From Croceivirga sp. (GTDB taxonomy: Bacteria > Bacteroidota > Bacteroidia > Flavobacteriales > Flavobacteriaceae), in assembly GCA_028281025.1 (NCBI GenBank), contig JANQKR010000043.1:1-64000 (forward strand): a stretch of DNA of 64,000 bases, read 5' to 3'. The notes beneath the pieces are model-generated. The model worked only from the letters and a program-made list of their open reading frames with translations, was not told the origin of the DNA and ran no database searches. Both the position numbers and the translations under genes were made by a program. This document shows positions 1 through 8,819 of this stretch, piece after piece; the stretch's first letter is position 1; each line of letters begins with the position of its first letter.

Positions 1-13
1 CAAATTTGTATTG

Positions 14-98
14 GGAGGAATGGCAGAGTGGTCGAATGCGGCAGTCTTGAAAACTGTTGAGGGTCACACCTCCGGGGGTTCGAATCCCTCTTCCTCCG
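14..98 (+). tRNA. tRNA-Ser (anticodon UGA)
   Basis: A class II tRNA folds directly from the sequence. The acceptor stem is GGAGGAA (14-20) with TTCCTCC (91-97) and discriminator G98. The anticodon stem CAGT/ACTG encloses a seven-base loop with TGA at 48-50. A long variable arm and a T-arm with GGTTCGAATCC follow, as expected for serine tRNAs. CCA is not encoded (CT follows). Its 3' end is duplicated at 15250-15266, so it is the attachment target of the adjoining island and remains intact after integration. Confidence 0.97.
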
Positions 99-99
99 C
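83..99 (+). other. attL core: tRNA-Ser 3' end
   Basis: These 17 bases, AATCCCTCTTCCTCCGC, are the T-arm and acceptor 3' side of the tRNA plus one base. They recur identically at 15250-15266, and 14 of 15 bases recur at 15096-15110. A tyrosine integrase gene starts 250 bases downstream. This is the usual arrangement for an element integrated at a tRNA 3' end. The exact crossover point inside the 17 bases cannot be placed. Confidence 0.85.
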
Positions 100-124
100 T
101 GATATATTTCATTTTATATCATTT

Positions 125-156
125 AAACCTGTAAATCAACAATTTACAGGTTTTTT
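125..156 (+). terminator. Rho-independent terminator after tRNA-Ser
   Basis: A perfect 12-bp stem (AAACCTGTAAAT at 125-136 with ATTTACAGGTTT at 142-153), a five-base loop and a T run to 156 lie 27 bases after the tRNA. It was probably supplied by the island, because a different terminator follows the right-hand att copy at 15274. Confidence 0.85.
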
Positions 157-344
157 ATTTCAACTAGTTCCAAATGGAACCAAATGGAATCAGTTGAAAT
201 AGTGCCCATTTCGGTGCCCCCTCAAATCTCATCAAAAAGGGGCACCTAATGTTAATTAAAACATTACTAATCAGTCATTTACAGGGATTAAGATTTAATT
301 TTTTTTCTCTAAATTCGGGGAAATGATGTTAAATTAGGTGCCAC
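157..344. repeat. Inverted repeats at left end of island (candidate integrase arm sites)
   Basis: ATTTCAACT (157-165) pairs with AGTTGAAAT (192-200), enclosing two copies of CCAAATGGAA. GGTGCCCC (213-220) pairs with GGGGCACC (239-246). GGCACCTAA (241-249) is inverted as TTAGGTGCC (334-342), just before the integrase start. GTGCCCATTTCGGTGCC (202-218) resembles GTGTCCCTTTCGGTGTC at about 15021-15037 near the right end, in the same orientation. Such matched sites at both ends fit arm-type binding sites of IntDOT/lambda-like integrases, but binding is inferred. Confidence 0.5.
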
Positions 345-348
345 TTTT

Positions 349-1587
349 ATGCTATCCCTTCTATTCTATTTAAGAAAATACAAAACAGACCGTGTAGGAC
401 GGTCGATGATTTATGTTCGTATCACGGTTAATGGAGAGCGATCTGAGTTTAGTACCAGGCGAAAGATACATCCCAGCCAATGGGACGCTGCATACGGTAA
501 GGTACTTGGTTTTTCGCAGGAAGTTCGACAACTAAATTCACAGTTAAGCAAGATTCGTACCGACTTATATCGGCATGCCGATTTATTGAAAGGTCGAGAA
601 CAAACACTTACAGCGGAGTCACTTAAAGAAGCCTATTTAGGGTTGGATAAGCCTACTAAAATGCTTCTTGAAGTCTTTCAAGAGCACAATGACCAAGTAA
701 ATAGCCTAGTGGGTAAAGAATTTGCTGAGGGTACAGCAGAACGATACCGAACTGCAAAAAGTCATTTAGAAGAATACCTGCAAAAGGAACTCAGGAAAAA
801 AGACATTCCTATCAACCAAGTGGATTACGCATTCATCTCCGGATTTGAATACTACTTAAAGACACAACGAAAATGTAGCCACAACACTGCAATTAAATAT
901 GTGGTCAACTTTAAAAAGATTATCCGAATCGCTTATGCGAATGGATGGATTTCGAAAGACCCTTTTGCTAATTGGAAAGCCCGTCTCAAAATCGTTGAAC
1001 GAGAGTTTTTGACTTCTGAGGAGCTTCAAACATTAATGGACACTACATTTTTTGTTGAACGCTTGGAGCATGTCAGGGATGTATTTGTTTTCTGCTGTTT
1101 TACAGGTTTGGCCTATGCTGATGCTAAAAAACTGACACATGATGATTTTGTAGTGGGCATTGATGGAGAGCTATGGATCAATACCGAACGCACCAAGACT
1201 AAGACCAAGAGCAATATACCTGTACTTCCAACAGCCATGATGATTTTGGAAAAATATGAGAACAGTCCCCTTTTAGTAAATGGGACGGTTTTACCAGTAT
1301 TGACAAATCAAAAGATGAATGCCTATTTAAAGGAAATAGCTGATTTAAGTGGCATCAAAAAGAAACTCACCACTCATTTGGCGAGACATACTTTCGCTAC
1401 CACTGTTACCCTTTCCAATGGTGTTTCCATTGAATCTGTAAGCAAAATGCTGGGGCATAAATCAGTGCGCACTACACAACATTACGCCAAAATTTTAAAC
1501 CGTAAGGTTAGTGAGGATATGCAAATACTCAGAAGAAAATTTGAAGAAAGGGAAAAGCGACAAGAACAAGCTAGAGTTCAAAAGTAA
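349..1587 (+). CDS. Tyrosine site-specific integrase of the island
   Basis: This 412-residue protein has the Bacteroidetes integrase layout: an N-terminal arm-binding domain (about 1-95), a SAM-like core-binding domain (about 105-205) and a C-terminal catalytic domain (about 220-395). Visible catalytic residues are H343-x-x-R346 (HLAR), H370 in LGH and nucleophile Y379 in HYAKI. The first conserved Arg, normally in TGLR, is replaced (TGLAYAD, 252-258), as in IntDOT-type recombinases. The start at 349 follows the TTAGGTGCC repeat, which may allow autoregulation. The gene reads away from tRNA-Ser and the flanking att copies support its role in integration and excision. No excisionase gene was recognised next to it. 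Confidence 0.93.
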   Translation: MLSLLFYLRKYKTDRVGRSMIYVRITVNGERSEFSTRRKIHPSQWDAAYGKVLGFSQEVRQLNSQLSKIRTDLYRHADLLKGREQTLTAESLKEAYLGLDKPTKMLLEVFQEHNDQVNSLVGKEFAEGTAERYRTAKSHLEEYLQKELRKKDIPINQVDYAFISGFEYYLKTQRKCSHNTAIKYVVNFKKIIRIAYANGWISKDPFANWKARLKIVEREFLTSEELQTLMDTTFFVERLEHVRDVFVFCCFTGLAYADAKKLTHDDFVVGIDGELWINTERTKTKTKSNIPVLPTAMMILEKYENSPLLVNGTVLPVLTNQKMNAYLKEIADLSGIKKKLTTHLARHTFATTVTLSNGVSIESVSKMLGHKSVRTTQHYAKILNRKVSEDMQILRRKFEEREKRQEQARVQK

Positions 1588-2442
1588 AACCCCATTTGTC
1601 CCAAATCCTTACCTTTAAACTTTGCGCATGGATCCTGTTTCGATTTTATAGCGTTCAGGCAGATAAGCGTTAAGTAAAATCGAAATAGGGAGCATTCTAC
1701 TCTGCAAAAATTTGAAACGTTGTTCTCTGGAATTGTTTTGCTCCGCAAAAGAATGGAAGAGAAGCAAGAGGATAACGGGCTACGCCACGTTATGATTGTT
1801 TAAATATTTGATAATCAAATATTTAAAATAATAGAGCCTGACTGTTTTTCCATGATTTTTACTAAAAAAGTCTGGGAAGCCCCTATTTATGGGGATTTTT
1901 TTACTAAAAAATCACGGAAAAGTGAAAATTCACCTCGCTCAGTAGTATTAGTTAAGGGTAAGTTTTGGGACGCTTGCAGCGCGAAATCTTATTTCGCTCG
2001 CTTTATTTTTAAATAGGCTGTTGGTTCTATTTCGGTATCACCAAATATGTTGACTAGGACAGTAAAATCCGCTGTTCATAGGCCTTTCCAGCACTGACTA
2101 TCCTAGTGATTGCTTACTGGAATTCACACAACTGACTGATTGACAATAAAATAATTTCACAACGCCGCTTTAGCGTGTTGTCCTCTTGCTCTTCTGAACG
2201 ATTTTCAAAAAAGGCAAGAAATCACCTCGCTATTATAAACAAAGAATTCACTAAACTTGATATACACTCTATCCCGTATAACGTCTATTTACGAAACTAT
2301 TAAATGAGACCAGAAATAAGACACTTCAGAAAATAGAAAAAGTTTTATCAATTCTGTCCTTTAAATCGGCCATTTTAAAGGGCACTATCGAAGTACGTTT
2401 GCAAGCTTGGTCAAGGACTACAGGAGCAAGAAGCTATTCGAA
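1588..2442. repeat. Non-coding, palindrome-rich stretch after the integrase
   Basis: No convincing gene was found in these 855 bases. There is a perfect 29-base AT-rich palindrome at 1799-1827 (14-base arms around one A). A hairpin with a T run (CCCC-7-GGGG-ATTTTTTT, 1880-1902) lies inside a wider inverted repeat (1846-1856 with 1911-1921). Imperfect palindromes occur at 1772-1793 (ATAACG/CGTTAT) and 2159-2181 (ACAAC/GTTGT). The last two share an inverted 13-base segment, GCAAGAGGATAAC (1764-1776) against 2177-2189 with one mismatch. It could be a remnant of a deleted mobile element, a regulatory RNA or an origin-like region; the sequence does not decide. Confidence 0.5.
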
Positions 2443-4668
2443 TTAAAATTGTTTCAAAAATGTCAATTTCACGATTCCTTGCGTGTTCTGAAATCTTATT
2501 GGGTTTAAAGAATCATCGAAACCGTCATTTTGGTTATTATTGAAAACGATAAACACATACGACAATGGAAGGTACTCCCATGATAAACGGGAATTGATTG
2601 TTGAACTATTGTTGCTGGTATTATATTGATAAAATGTAATCAGCTGCAACCTTGGATTCAATGACAGGCGAAGCTCAGTACCAAGCAGATTGGTCTCCGT
2701 CGAAGTCCCATCGATCCCCAGAGATTTTATTTTGTTGTATTCGTAGTTCGCGTTCAAACTAATATGTGGAATTGGAGCAAGACGCAAAGAAGCCACAAAG
2801 TTATTTAGGTTCCCGTCAAAGAATTCCCCGAAACCATAGGCCACGCTGAAACCGATTTTTTTTGAAAAGTCACCTGTATAACTAACAAGGTGACGCTGAT
2901 AGGAATAATCGCCGGCTTCAATCGCTATTCCCAAGGGTGAAAAGGGATCTCGCAATGATTGCCAATTCAAACGGTAGGCATATTCGATAAGGCTGCCATT
3001 TTGGAACTCAAAGCTAATGGGTCTTAGGGATGCGAAACCTTCCCTAAACGAAAGATCATCCAAATAATGGTAAAAGAAGGTTGTAATTCCGGGGCTGAAC
3101 TGTCGGGTGAACTTCGGTAACCATTTGGGTCGTAGGCGCAGTGACATTGCCGGACTGGTCAACAAATAATTATTGGCATCTATAAAACCTACCTTGGGGT
3201 CATAGTCTTCCGATATGACGCTTTCCACAAGCCCCAAATAAAGTAGGTTGTCGGAATAATACGCCCACAAAGCACCGGAATAACCCTCATTGTCTTCCAC
3301 CCCTGAGTTCTTTGAGCCCGAAAGCATCCAAAAAGCATTGATGGCCTGGGTGGGCCTCAAAAATCCGTCAATGGTAACGGTAGTGTTATAATTTGAAAGA
3401 CCCTGCGTATTGGCCTCGTCATATCGAAATGTGGCCATCCCGCCAATTCGGTTCTGGCCCCCGATATTCCTGGAATATCTGGCTACAGCAAAGTTTGCGG
3501 CCGGTTGGTCGTTCGATGCATCTTGCCGTAATACAATTGCCCCGATGTTCTGGTTTGGGCTCCTATTGGTAAACCTACCACCGACCTGTATGGGAATCGG
3601 GTTCCCGGTATTGTCCAAACCGATGCGCCGGCTGAAAAAAGGTTGCAGATTGTCCCAAGCGGCCATTCTGTAGATTTCGTTTCCTTCCAAAAAAAACTGT
3701 CTTCTCTCCGGAAACAAAACTGAAAATCGGGAAAGGTTGATGACTTGCCGGTCTACATCCGCTTGGGCGAAATCGGTATTATAGGTCAGGTCCAAAACTG
3801 AATTCGGACCCATCACCCATTTCACCTCGCCCCCAGCCTTGATATCCGTGCTTTCCTCTACAATCTCGTCCCCTTCCTTTTGCCTGACCGTATCAACCAA
3901 TAAGTAAGGGTTGAGCTGTATGTTTGCCGCTGGGGGTGGTGGCTCGATTCCTGTAAGAACCGCCTCATAGGGCATACGGTACACATTGAAATTCCTGGGC
4001 ACGGCGGGATAGGACACATATTCGTTGTTGACCCTAATGTTCCTTGTAAGGATGATACCCATTTCCCTACAGTTGTCCGGATACCGCAAGGTCTTCCAGG
4101 GTATGGCCATTTCCGTGTACCAACCCTCATCCGTAATCCGTGTTCTGACGCTCCACAACGCAGACCATTCCCTATTGAAAATCTCATCATCCATCACCAA
4201 AAGCTCCCGCTGTGCGCCGTAGGGATTGGTCTGGAATGAAACGGCGTTGCGCTTATCGAGGAATCCATCCAACACTACACCGAACATATCGTTCTGGAAA
4301 TAGTCAAAGTCCCTTTGCAGGTTTTGGGCCAGGATTTCCTTTCTGCCGTTTTCCGTCTTACAAAATGCCCCTATGTAAAGGTTTATCCCATCAAAAAGTA
4401 CCTTGGCTTCGGTATACCTAGTGGCTGGATTGCCTTGTATCGGGTCTTTTTGTACAAATTCCGTTATCGCTACCGCATTTTTCCAGCTGGGTTCGTCAAG
4501 TCTTCCATCAATATCGATTTCGCCGATGGCCCTCGTTGCCTGGACTACGGGTGACACTTCCGGGGGCGGAAAGATATCGGGGTTGTCCTGTGCCCAAGTT
4601 GCCGGTATTGAAAAAATCAGCAGTAATACGGAAAACAGCAATGTTTTTTCAAATCTTGTTCGAATCAT
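2443..4668 (-). CDS. DUF5916 outer-membrane protein with N-terminal CBM9-like domain
   Basis: This 741-residue protein begins with a Sec signal peptide ending near ATWAQ. A CBM9-like domain (about residues 45-245) carries IDGRLDEPSW, and the remainder is a DUF5916 region with many alternating aromatic strands, typical of a beta-barrel, ending in a terminal Phe (LKQF). The family is common in Bacteroidetes outer membranes; its substrate is not established. A close relative lies at 41706-43937, where a conserved Cys codon has become TGA; the equivalent Cys is intact here (GAFCKTEN). It lies downstream of and in the same direction as the ABC exporter operon with a 135-base gap, so co-transcription is possible. 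Confidence 0.85.
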   Translation of the reverse strand: MIRTRFEKTLLFSVLLLIFSIPATWAQDNPDIFPPPEVSPVVQATRAIGEIDIDGRLDEPSWKNAVAITEFVQKDPIQGNPATRYTEAKVLFDGINLYIGAFCKTENGRKEILAQNLQRDFDYFQNDMFGVVLDGFLDKRNAVSFQTNPYGAQRELLVMDDEIFNREWSALWSVRTRITDEGWYTEMAIPWKTLRYPDNCREMGIILTRNIRVNNEYVSYPAVPRNFNVYRMPYEAVLTGIEPPPPAANIQLNPYLLVDTVRQKEGDEIVEESTDIKAGGEVKWVMGPNSVLDLTYNTDFAQADVDRQVINLSRFSVLFPERRQFFLEGNEIYRMAAWDNLQPFFSRRIGLDNTGNPIPIQVGGRFTNRSPNQNIGAIVLRQDASNDQPAANFAVARYSRNIGGQNRIGGMATFRYDEANTQGLSNYNTTVTIDGFLRPTQAINAFWMLSGSKNSGVEDNEGYSGALWAYYSDNLLYLGLVESVISEDYDPKVGFIDANNYLLTSPAMSLRLRPKWLPKFTRQFSPGITTFFYHYLDDLSFREGFASLRPISFEFQNGSLIEYAYRLNWQSLRDPFSPLGIAIEAGDYSYQRHLVSYTGDFSKKIGFSVAYGFGEFFDGNLNNFVASLRLAPIPHISLNANYEYNKIKSLGIDGTSTETNLLGTELRLSLNPRLQLITFYQYNTSNNSSTINSRLSWEYLPLSYVFIVFNNNQNDGFDDSLNPIRFQNTQGIVKLTFLKQF

Positions 4669-4803
4669 GTTCTGGGATGGTTTGCAACTGAATTTTTAGG
4701 TCGCCCTCGCCCCATAAAGGGTATCATGCGGTATTTGAGCCTTTCTATGTGGCATTGGAGCAAGCAACAATTTGTTTGATCAATGGGTGGAGCGCTGCCC
4801 ATA

Positions 4804-6228
4804 TCAAGATGCAGTTAACATACCGTTCCTAGATTTTCTGACGTATGTCAGAACTCCCAGTAGATATACCGCCATGGAAAGTACCAGTATAACCAAGATA
4901 GCCTTCAGTGGCTTGCCTTTTAAGGGTTCATATTTGAACATGGGCAGATTTTTTATATCGGACTTGGAGAATTCAATATTGTTGTAAACAAAAGGGATAA
5001 AGTGGTCTCTCCATTCCTTGGAAAAATCGATGACCTGTTTTCTGAAATTCCAATAGTCTTGTGAAGATGTCCCGGCCATACGGTTGAGTGCTTCCTGGGT
5101 CACCACTGCAGGAGAGAGCCATTTGAACTTTCCTATCCATTTCTGCTGTTTTTCAAGCTGTTGCTCATAATCGTCGATTACTGGCCGCAACTCTGTCCTT
5201 ATCATTTTTTGGGCTACCATGTATTTGTGCCAGTAGGTGCGTTGCTGGGTGGTATCGTTTACGGCATATTCGGGATGGTCGAGCAGAAAATCGTCCAGTA
5301 TCCTGTCCACCTCCTTGAGCACTCCGTCCTGTAAATCACGCATTTCATTGATCATCAAGGCGCGTGATGGAATCGGGTAGAGGGAGCTTCCCAACTGGTT
5401 GAGTACCGAGGGTACCAAAAGGACAATCGTTATCCATATTCCCAAGAGTGTCACCGCATTTTTTGCCGAGGTGCCCACAACCAAATTGACCAAAAATGCG
5501 ATTACAAACCAAAACAGCATATAGGCCAAAGTAAGGCCCATCAATCCTGAAAAGGTACCGGAGACCGGATTTATACCAAGAAACAATAGTACCAAAACGG
5601 CAGCGGCGATAACCAGGGTCGAGAGCCACAAAAAGCGCAGCCCCAGCTTCTGTAATAACCAAGTCTCAATTTTAATGGGTTGAGCGCCCAACAAACGCAA
5701 AGAACCGCTCTCGCGCTCTGCTGAAAGCACGTTGTAGCTGAACGCAATAATGAGCAAGGGCAACAGATAAACAATGACGAAGGCCAGGTCAAAACTGCCA
5801 AACAGCAATTGTACCGGGCTGGTCATCTCCGTAAAATCTTCGATGTAATCAAGTTGGTAGACCTCTGGCCTTTTGTAGTGGGTGAACATATCGCTCTGTC
5901 CAGTGGCGATAAAGGTATATTTCTCCGGGGCCATTGCTGCCAAGCGCGGATATCTGTTGGCGATGATCATGGGGTCCGTAGGATGGTACCAAGAGGCAAT
6001 ACTTACTTCCAAGCCTTGATCTAGGGAGTCCAATAATGCGACCATACGTGCGTCGCCCTCTTTTACCTCTCTTTCAACGGCGGAGAGGTCGTTCCGTCTT
6101 TCGCTTACTTTTTGGAGCCCATTGAAGGTCGCAAATCCGAAAAGAACCAACAAGAGCAAGCTCAATAGCTGAATCCAACGGTTGCGAAGCAGTTGCTTGA
6201 GTTCGTATTTAAAGTTGTACCGTAGCAT
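4804..6228 (-). CDS. ABC-2 type transporter permease (second of pair)
   Basis: The 474-residue membrane protein has an N-terminal helix (residues about 17-37), a long extracytoplasmic segment to about residue 140, a cluster of five helices (about 145-290), a second soluble segment and a final helix near the C-terminus. This is the topology of Bacteroidetes ABC-2 permeases with DUF3526-like domains. It starts 2 bases after the end of the paralogous permease at 6231 and both follow the ATPase gene, so the three form one operon. The substrate cannot be deduced; proteins of this class often export peptides, lipids or antimicrobial compounds. Confidence 0.85.
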   Translation of the reverse strand: MLRYNFKYELKQLLRNRWIQLLSLLLLVLFGFATFNGLQKVSERRNDLSAVEREVKEGDARMVALLDSLDQGLEVSIASWYHPTDPMIIANRYPRLAAMAPEKYTFIATGQSDMFTHYKRPEVYQLDYIEDFTEMTSPVQLLFGSFDLAFVIVYLLPLLIIAFSYNVLSAERESGSLRLLGAQPIKIETWLLQKLGLRFLWLSTLVIAAAVLVLLFLGINPVSGTFSGLMGLTLAYMLFWFVIAFLVNLVVGTSAKNAVTLLGIWITIVLLVPSVLNQLGSSLYPIPSRALMINEMRDLQDGVLKEVDRILDDFLLDHPEYAVNDTTQQRTYWHKYMVAQKMIRTELRPVIDDYEQQLEKQQKWIGKFKWLSPAVVTQEALNRMAGTSSQDYWNFRKQVIDFSKEWRDHFIPFVYNNIEFSKSDIKNLPMFKYEPLKGKPLKAILVILVLSMAVYLLGVLTYVRKSRNGMLTAS

Positions 6229-6230
6229 GT

Positions 6231-7634
6231 TCAGTCGATTTTAATAAAAAAGAGCAGTCCAAAAGAAAGTACGAACCAACCTCCCAATAACGTGATGTTG
6301 GACGTATTTTGTAAAAGCGTTTGTGAAAGGCTTGGCGGTTCATATTCGAACGGGGGCAACTTTTCCCAATAATCAGCATCCGCCTTCCAGTCCCAATCGC
6401 CATACTCCGAATTTTCGGCAAAATGGTCATTCAAGAACTTTTGGGTGGCAATGCGATATTTTTCAGCGGCATCGTTGAAGTGCCAATGTGTACCGTAATC
6501 CGTATTGGCCAATGACATGCTCAAGAACCGTGTGGGCAAAAAGGGTGAGGCCACCGCCAGGGTTCGATAAATGCCGGTCTGCTTCCTATATTGCTCTTTG
6601 AGCTGTTCGTAGTGCTTGAAATAGATTTCCGCTTGATGCTCTTCACCTTTTTGCATGATGTAGCCGTCATAGTTAAAGGGTAGTTGGTGAAGGCTGTCCA
6701 CACCATATTCGGCAAGGACCTTTTCCTCCAATTTCTTGGACTCGTCACTCCATGGTTTGTGCCCGTCCAAACCTTTGTCCTTATCTTTCTGTACCGCTTC
6801 GGCAAATTCCTGTGCGGTGGGATAGGGATGTCTGCGCTGCGCAATGTTTGTGGCAATCTTTGGAGCTATTAGACAAGTTATGATCCATACGCTCAAGGCC
6901 AAAACCAGGGCGATCCCTGATTTTTTCGTTTTCGCCGAAATAAGTAGGACCATATTGGTGAATATTGCATAAAAAACCAGGTAAACCAAGAACATGGAAA
7001 GCAGCGCAACCCAATTGAAAACACCGTAATCCGGCAATGCGGACAGGACGATTCCAGCAATCAGAAACAAAACCGTAGTTATGCCAAGAATTGGTGCGAA
7101 AAGGGAAATCCACTTGCCCAACAACCAACGCCATTGCACGATACCCTGGCTTTTAAGCATAGTAAGCGTTCCCATTTCCCGCTCTTTGGTAAAACTATTG
7201 TATCCCAAGAGTATTATCAGTAGCGGAACAATGAAGAGCAGAATAAAGTCGGGGGTCAAATCCCCGAATCGCGCCAGTCCGGTCTGGTCGGCCGCTGCAC
7301 TGAACTGTGCCTCGTTCCTTGCGTGGGCCTCCAGGAATATTGCCGTGCCGGTATACTTATCGACTCCTTGGTCGAGCAGAGACAGCGGATACTTCGGCTT
7401 AAAGGCATATTTGCCATAGTGCGCGGCACTGTGGGGATTTTTGGCGCCCTGGTTCTCCCAAACGGTCCTATCGTTTGCTTTGGCCGTTTTGTATTGTTCG
7501 TTTACATTTTGGTACTGCCGAGCACTTATGAAGACTGCTACACCCAAGAGAAAAAGGACAATGATTAAAGAGATACGTACGCGACCCTCACGGAACAGTT
7601 CTTTTGTTTCCTTAAAAAATGTTTTTGAGATCAT
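6231..7634 (-). CDS. ABC-2 type transporter permease (first of pair)
   Basis: A 467-residue paralogue of the next gene, with the same order: an N-terminal helix (about 20-40), a soluble loop, five helices (about 130-280), a long soluble domain and a C-terminal helix. The FTKEREMGTL segment before the helix cluster resembles the SAERESGSLRLL segment of its partner and is a recurrent feature of this permease class. The start overlaps the ATPase stop by four bases, indicating translational coupling. The two permeases probably form a heterodimer with the ATPase. Confidence 0.85.
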   Translation of the reverse strand: MISKTFFKETKELFREGRVRISLIIVLFLLGVAVFISARQYQNVNEQYKTAKANDRTVWENQGAKNPHSAAHYGKYAFKPKYPLSLLDQGVDKYTGTAIFLEAHARNEAQFSAAADQTGLARFGDLTPDFILLFIVPLLIILLGYNSFTKEREMGTLTMLKSQGIVQWRWLLGKWISLFAPILGITTVLFLIAGIVLSALPDYGVFNWVALLSMFLVYLVFYAIFTNMVLLISAKTKKSGIALVLALSVWIITCLIAPKIATNIAQRRHPYPTAQEFAEAVQKDKDKGLDGHKPWSDESKKLEEKVLAEYGVDSLHQLPFNYDGYIMQKGEEHQAEIYFKHYEQLKEQYRKQTGIYRTLAVASPFLPTRFLSMSLANTDYGTHWHFNDAAEKYRIATQKFLNDHFAENSEYGDWDWKADADYWEKLPPFEYEPPSLSQTLLQNTSNITLLGGWFVLSFGLLFFIKID

Positions 7635-8347
7635 AAAGGTTGTTCTTTATAGTCCATGGTGTTCAGGTATGCCCTTTCCAGATCTGAAAGGGAAATTTCA
7701 TTGGCCTTGAACTGTTCCTTCAGCTGGCCATCTTTCATGATACCGATATGGGTTCCGACCTCCTTGGCCCTAAACAGGTCATGGGTGGCCATTAGGGTTG
7801 CAACACCACTGTTCCTTAGCTTTTGAAGTAGAAATCCGAATTCATTGCTGGCACTTGGGTCTAATCCTGAAGTAGGTTCGTCCAATAATAGTACCTTGGC
7901 ATCTTTGGCCAATGCGATGGCAATGCCCACTTTCTGCCGCATGCCCTTTGAGAAGGTCGAAATACGTTTGCCCATGGCTTCTGGTTGTAACCCGGATTCC
8001 TTTAAAAATTCTTTCAATTGGTCCTGGGACAGTTTTTTTCCTGCGATACCGGAAAAATAATCCAGATTTTCCAATGCGGTAAGATTTGGGTACAGCATCA
8101 AGTTTTCCGGAATGTAGGCCAAAAACTGTTTGGTGGCCTTTGGATTGTCTTGAACTTCCAAATCATTGATGCGTGCACTACCCGATGTAGGCTGTGTAAA
8201 ACCGAGCAATAGGTTGATTGTGGTGGTCTTGCCTGCTCCATTGGCACCCAAGAGGCAATAGATTTCACCTTTACCGACATTTAGGTCCAAATGGTCCAGA
8301 GCGGTTTGATCATCATATTTTTTGGTCAGGCCATTTGTCCGTATCAT
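7631..8347 (-). CDS. ABC transporter ATP-binding protein
   Basis: Walker A GANGAGKTTT (residues about 34-43), a degenerate signature FSKGM and Walker B LLLDEPTSGLD are all present, followed by a switch His (ATHD). At about 238 residues it is the size of a one-domain ABC-2 exporter ATPase. The start at 8347 (MIRTNGLTKKYDD) is chosen because it begins at the usual first strand and is preceded by AGGATAC; an upstream ATG at 8398 would add 17 atypical residues. It is the first gene of the exporter operon and lies downstream of a LytTR regulator transcribed in the same direction. Confidence 0.93.
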   Translation of the reverse strand: MIRTNGLTKKYDDQTALDHLDLNVGKGEIYCLLGANGAGKTTTINLLLGFTQPTSGSARINDLEVQDNPKATKQFLAYIPENLMLYPNLTALENLDYFSGIAGKKLSQDQLKEFLKESGLQPEAMGKRISTFSKGMRQKVGIAIALAKDAKVLLLDEPTSGLDPSASNEFGFLLQKLRNSGVATLMATHDLFRAKEVGTHIGIMKDGQLKEQFKANEISLSDLERAYLNTMDYKEQPL

Positions 8348-8819
8348 TTGTATCCTATTTTGTTCGTTTTGATTCTTCCAAAGGGTCGTAAATTTCAAAA
8401 TCTCTGTTCATTTGTATCTTCAATGGTTTTTGACCATTAAGTCTTATTCCCTCGCTAATTGGACGAAGACCACGAACTGTTCTGTTGTTAATCTCCCAGA
8501 GACACGATGTATCACTAGAAAGTCCACTAAAAAAAGCTGTCCAATTGATGCTCAAGATTCTGTAAAGAACTTTTCTTAATCCAAGCCTAGTTTCCGCTCC
8601 ACTAAGCTCGAAAGGTATGAAGTAAAATCAATCATTTGTTCAAATTGCGATAAATCCTGAAAGACGTGCGATGAACGGGAATATCATGAGGACAAAAATA
8701 GGTCGAGATCCTTTTATTAGTTAAAAACATAACTTTTCAGAATTTTTTGCAAAATTCAAAATAGCAAAAGTAGGACATGAACTGCAACATGTCGTAGTCC
8801 CAACTGTACCTCCATACCC
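8348..8819. other. Intergenic region between response regulator and exporter operon
   Basis: This 470-base gap probably holds the exporter promoter. No clear Bacteroidetes -33/-7 pair, terminator or LytTR repeat could be fixed by eye. A 66-codon minus-strand frame (8355-8555) overlaps the start of the ATPase gene and has no recognisable features; it is not called. Confidence 0.4.

Noticed and set aside
11-202. 63-codon frame across tRNA-Ser
   Set aside because: It reads through the tRNA and its terminator and has no protein-like features.
1750-2200. Integron attC sites
   Set aside because: The palindromes at 1772-1793 and 2159-2181 lack the RYYYAAC/GTTRRRY ends, and no IntI-type integrase or cassette genes are present.
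8355-8555. 66-codon minus-strand frame upstream of the ABC ATPase
   Set aside because: It overlaps the ATPase start, lacks a ribosome-binding site and shows no domain pattern.
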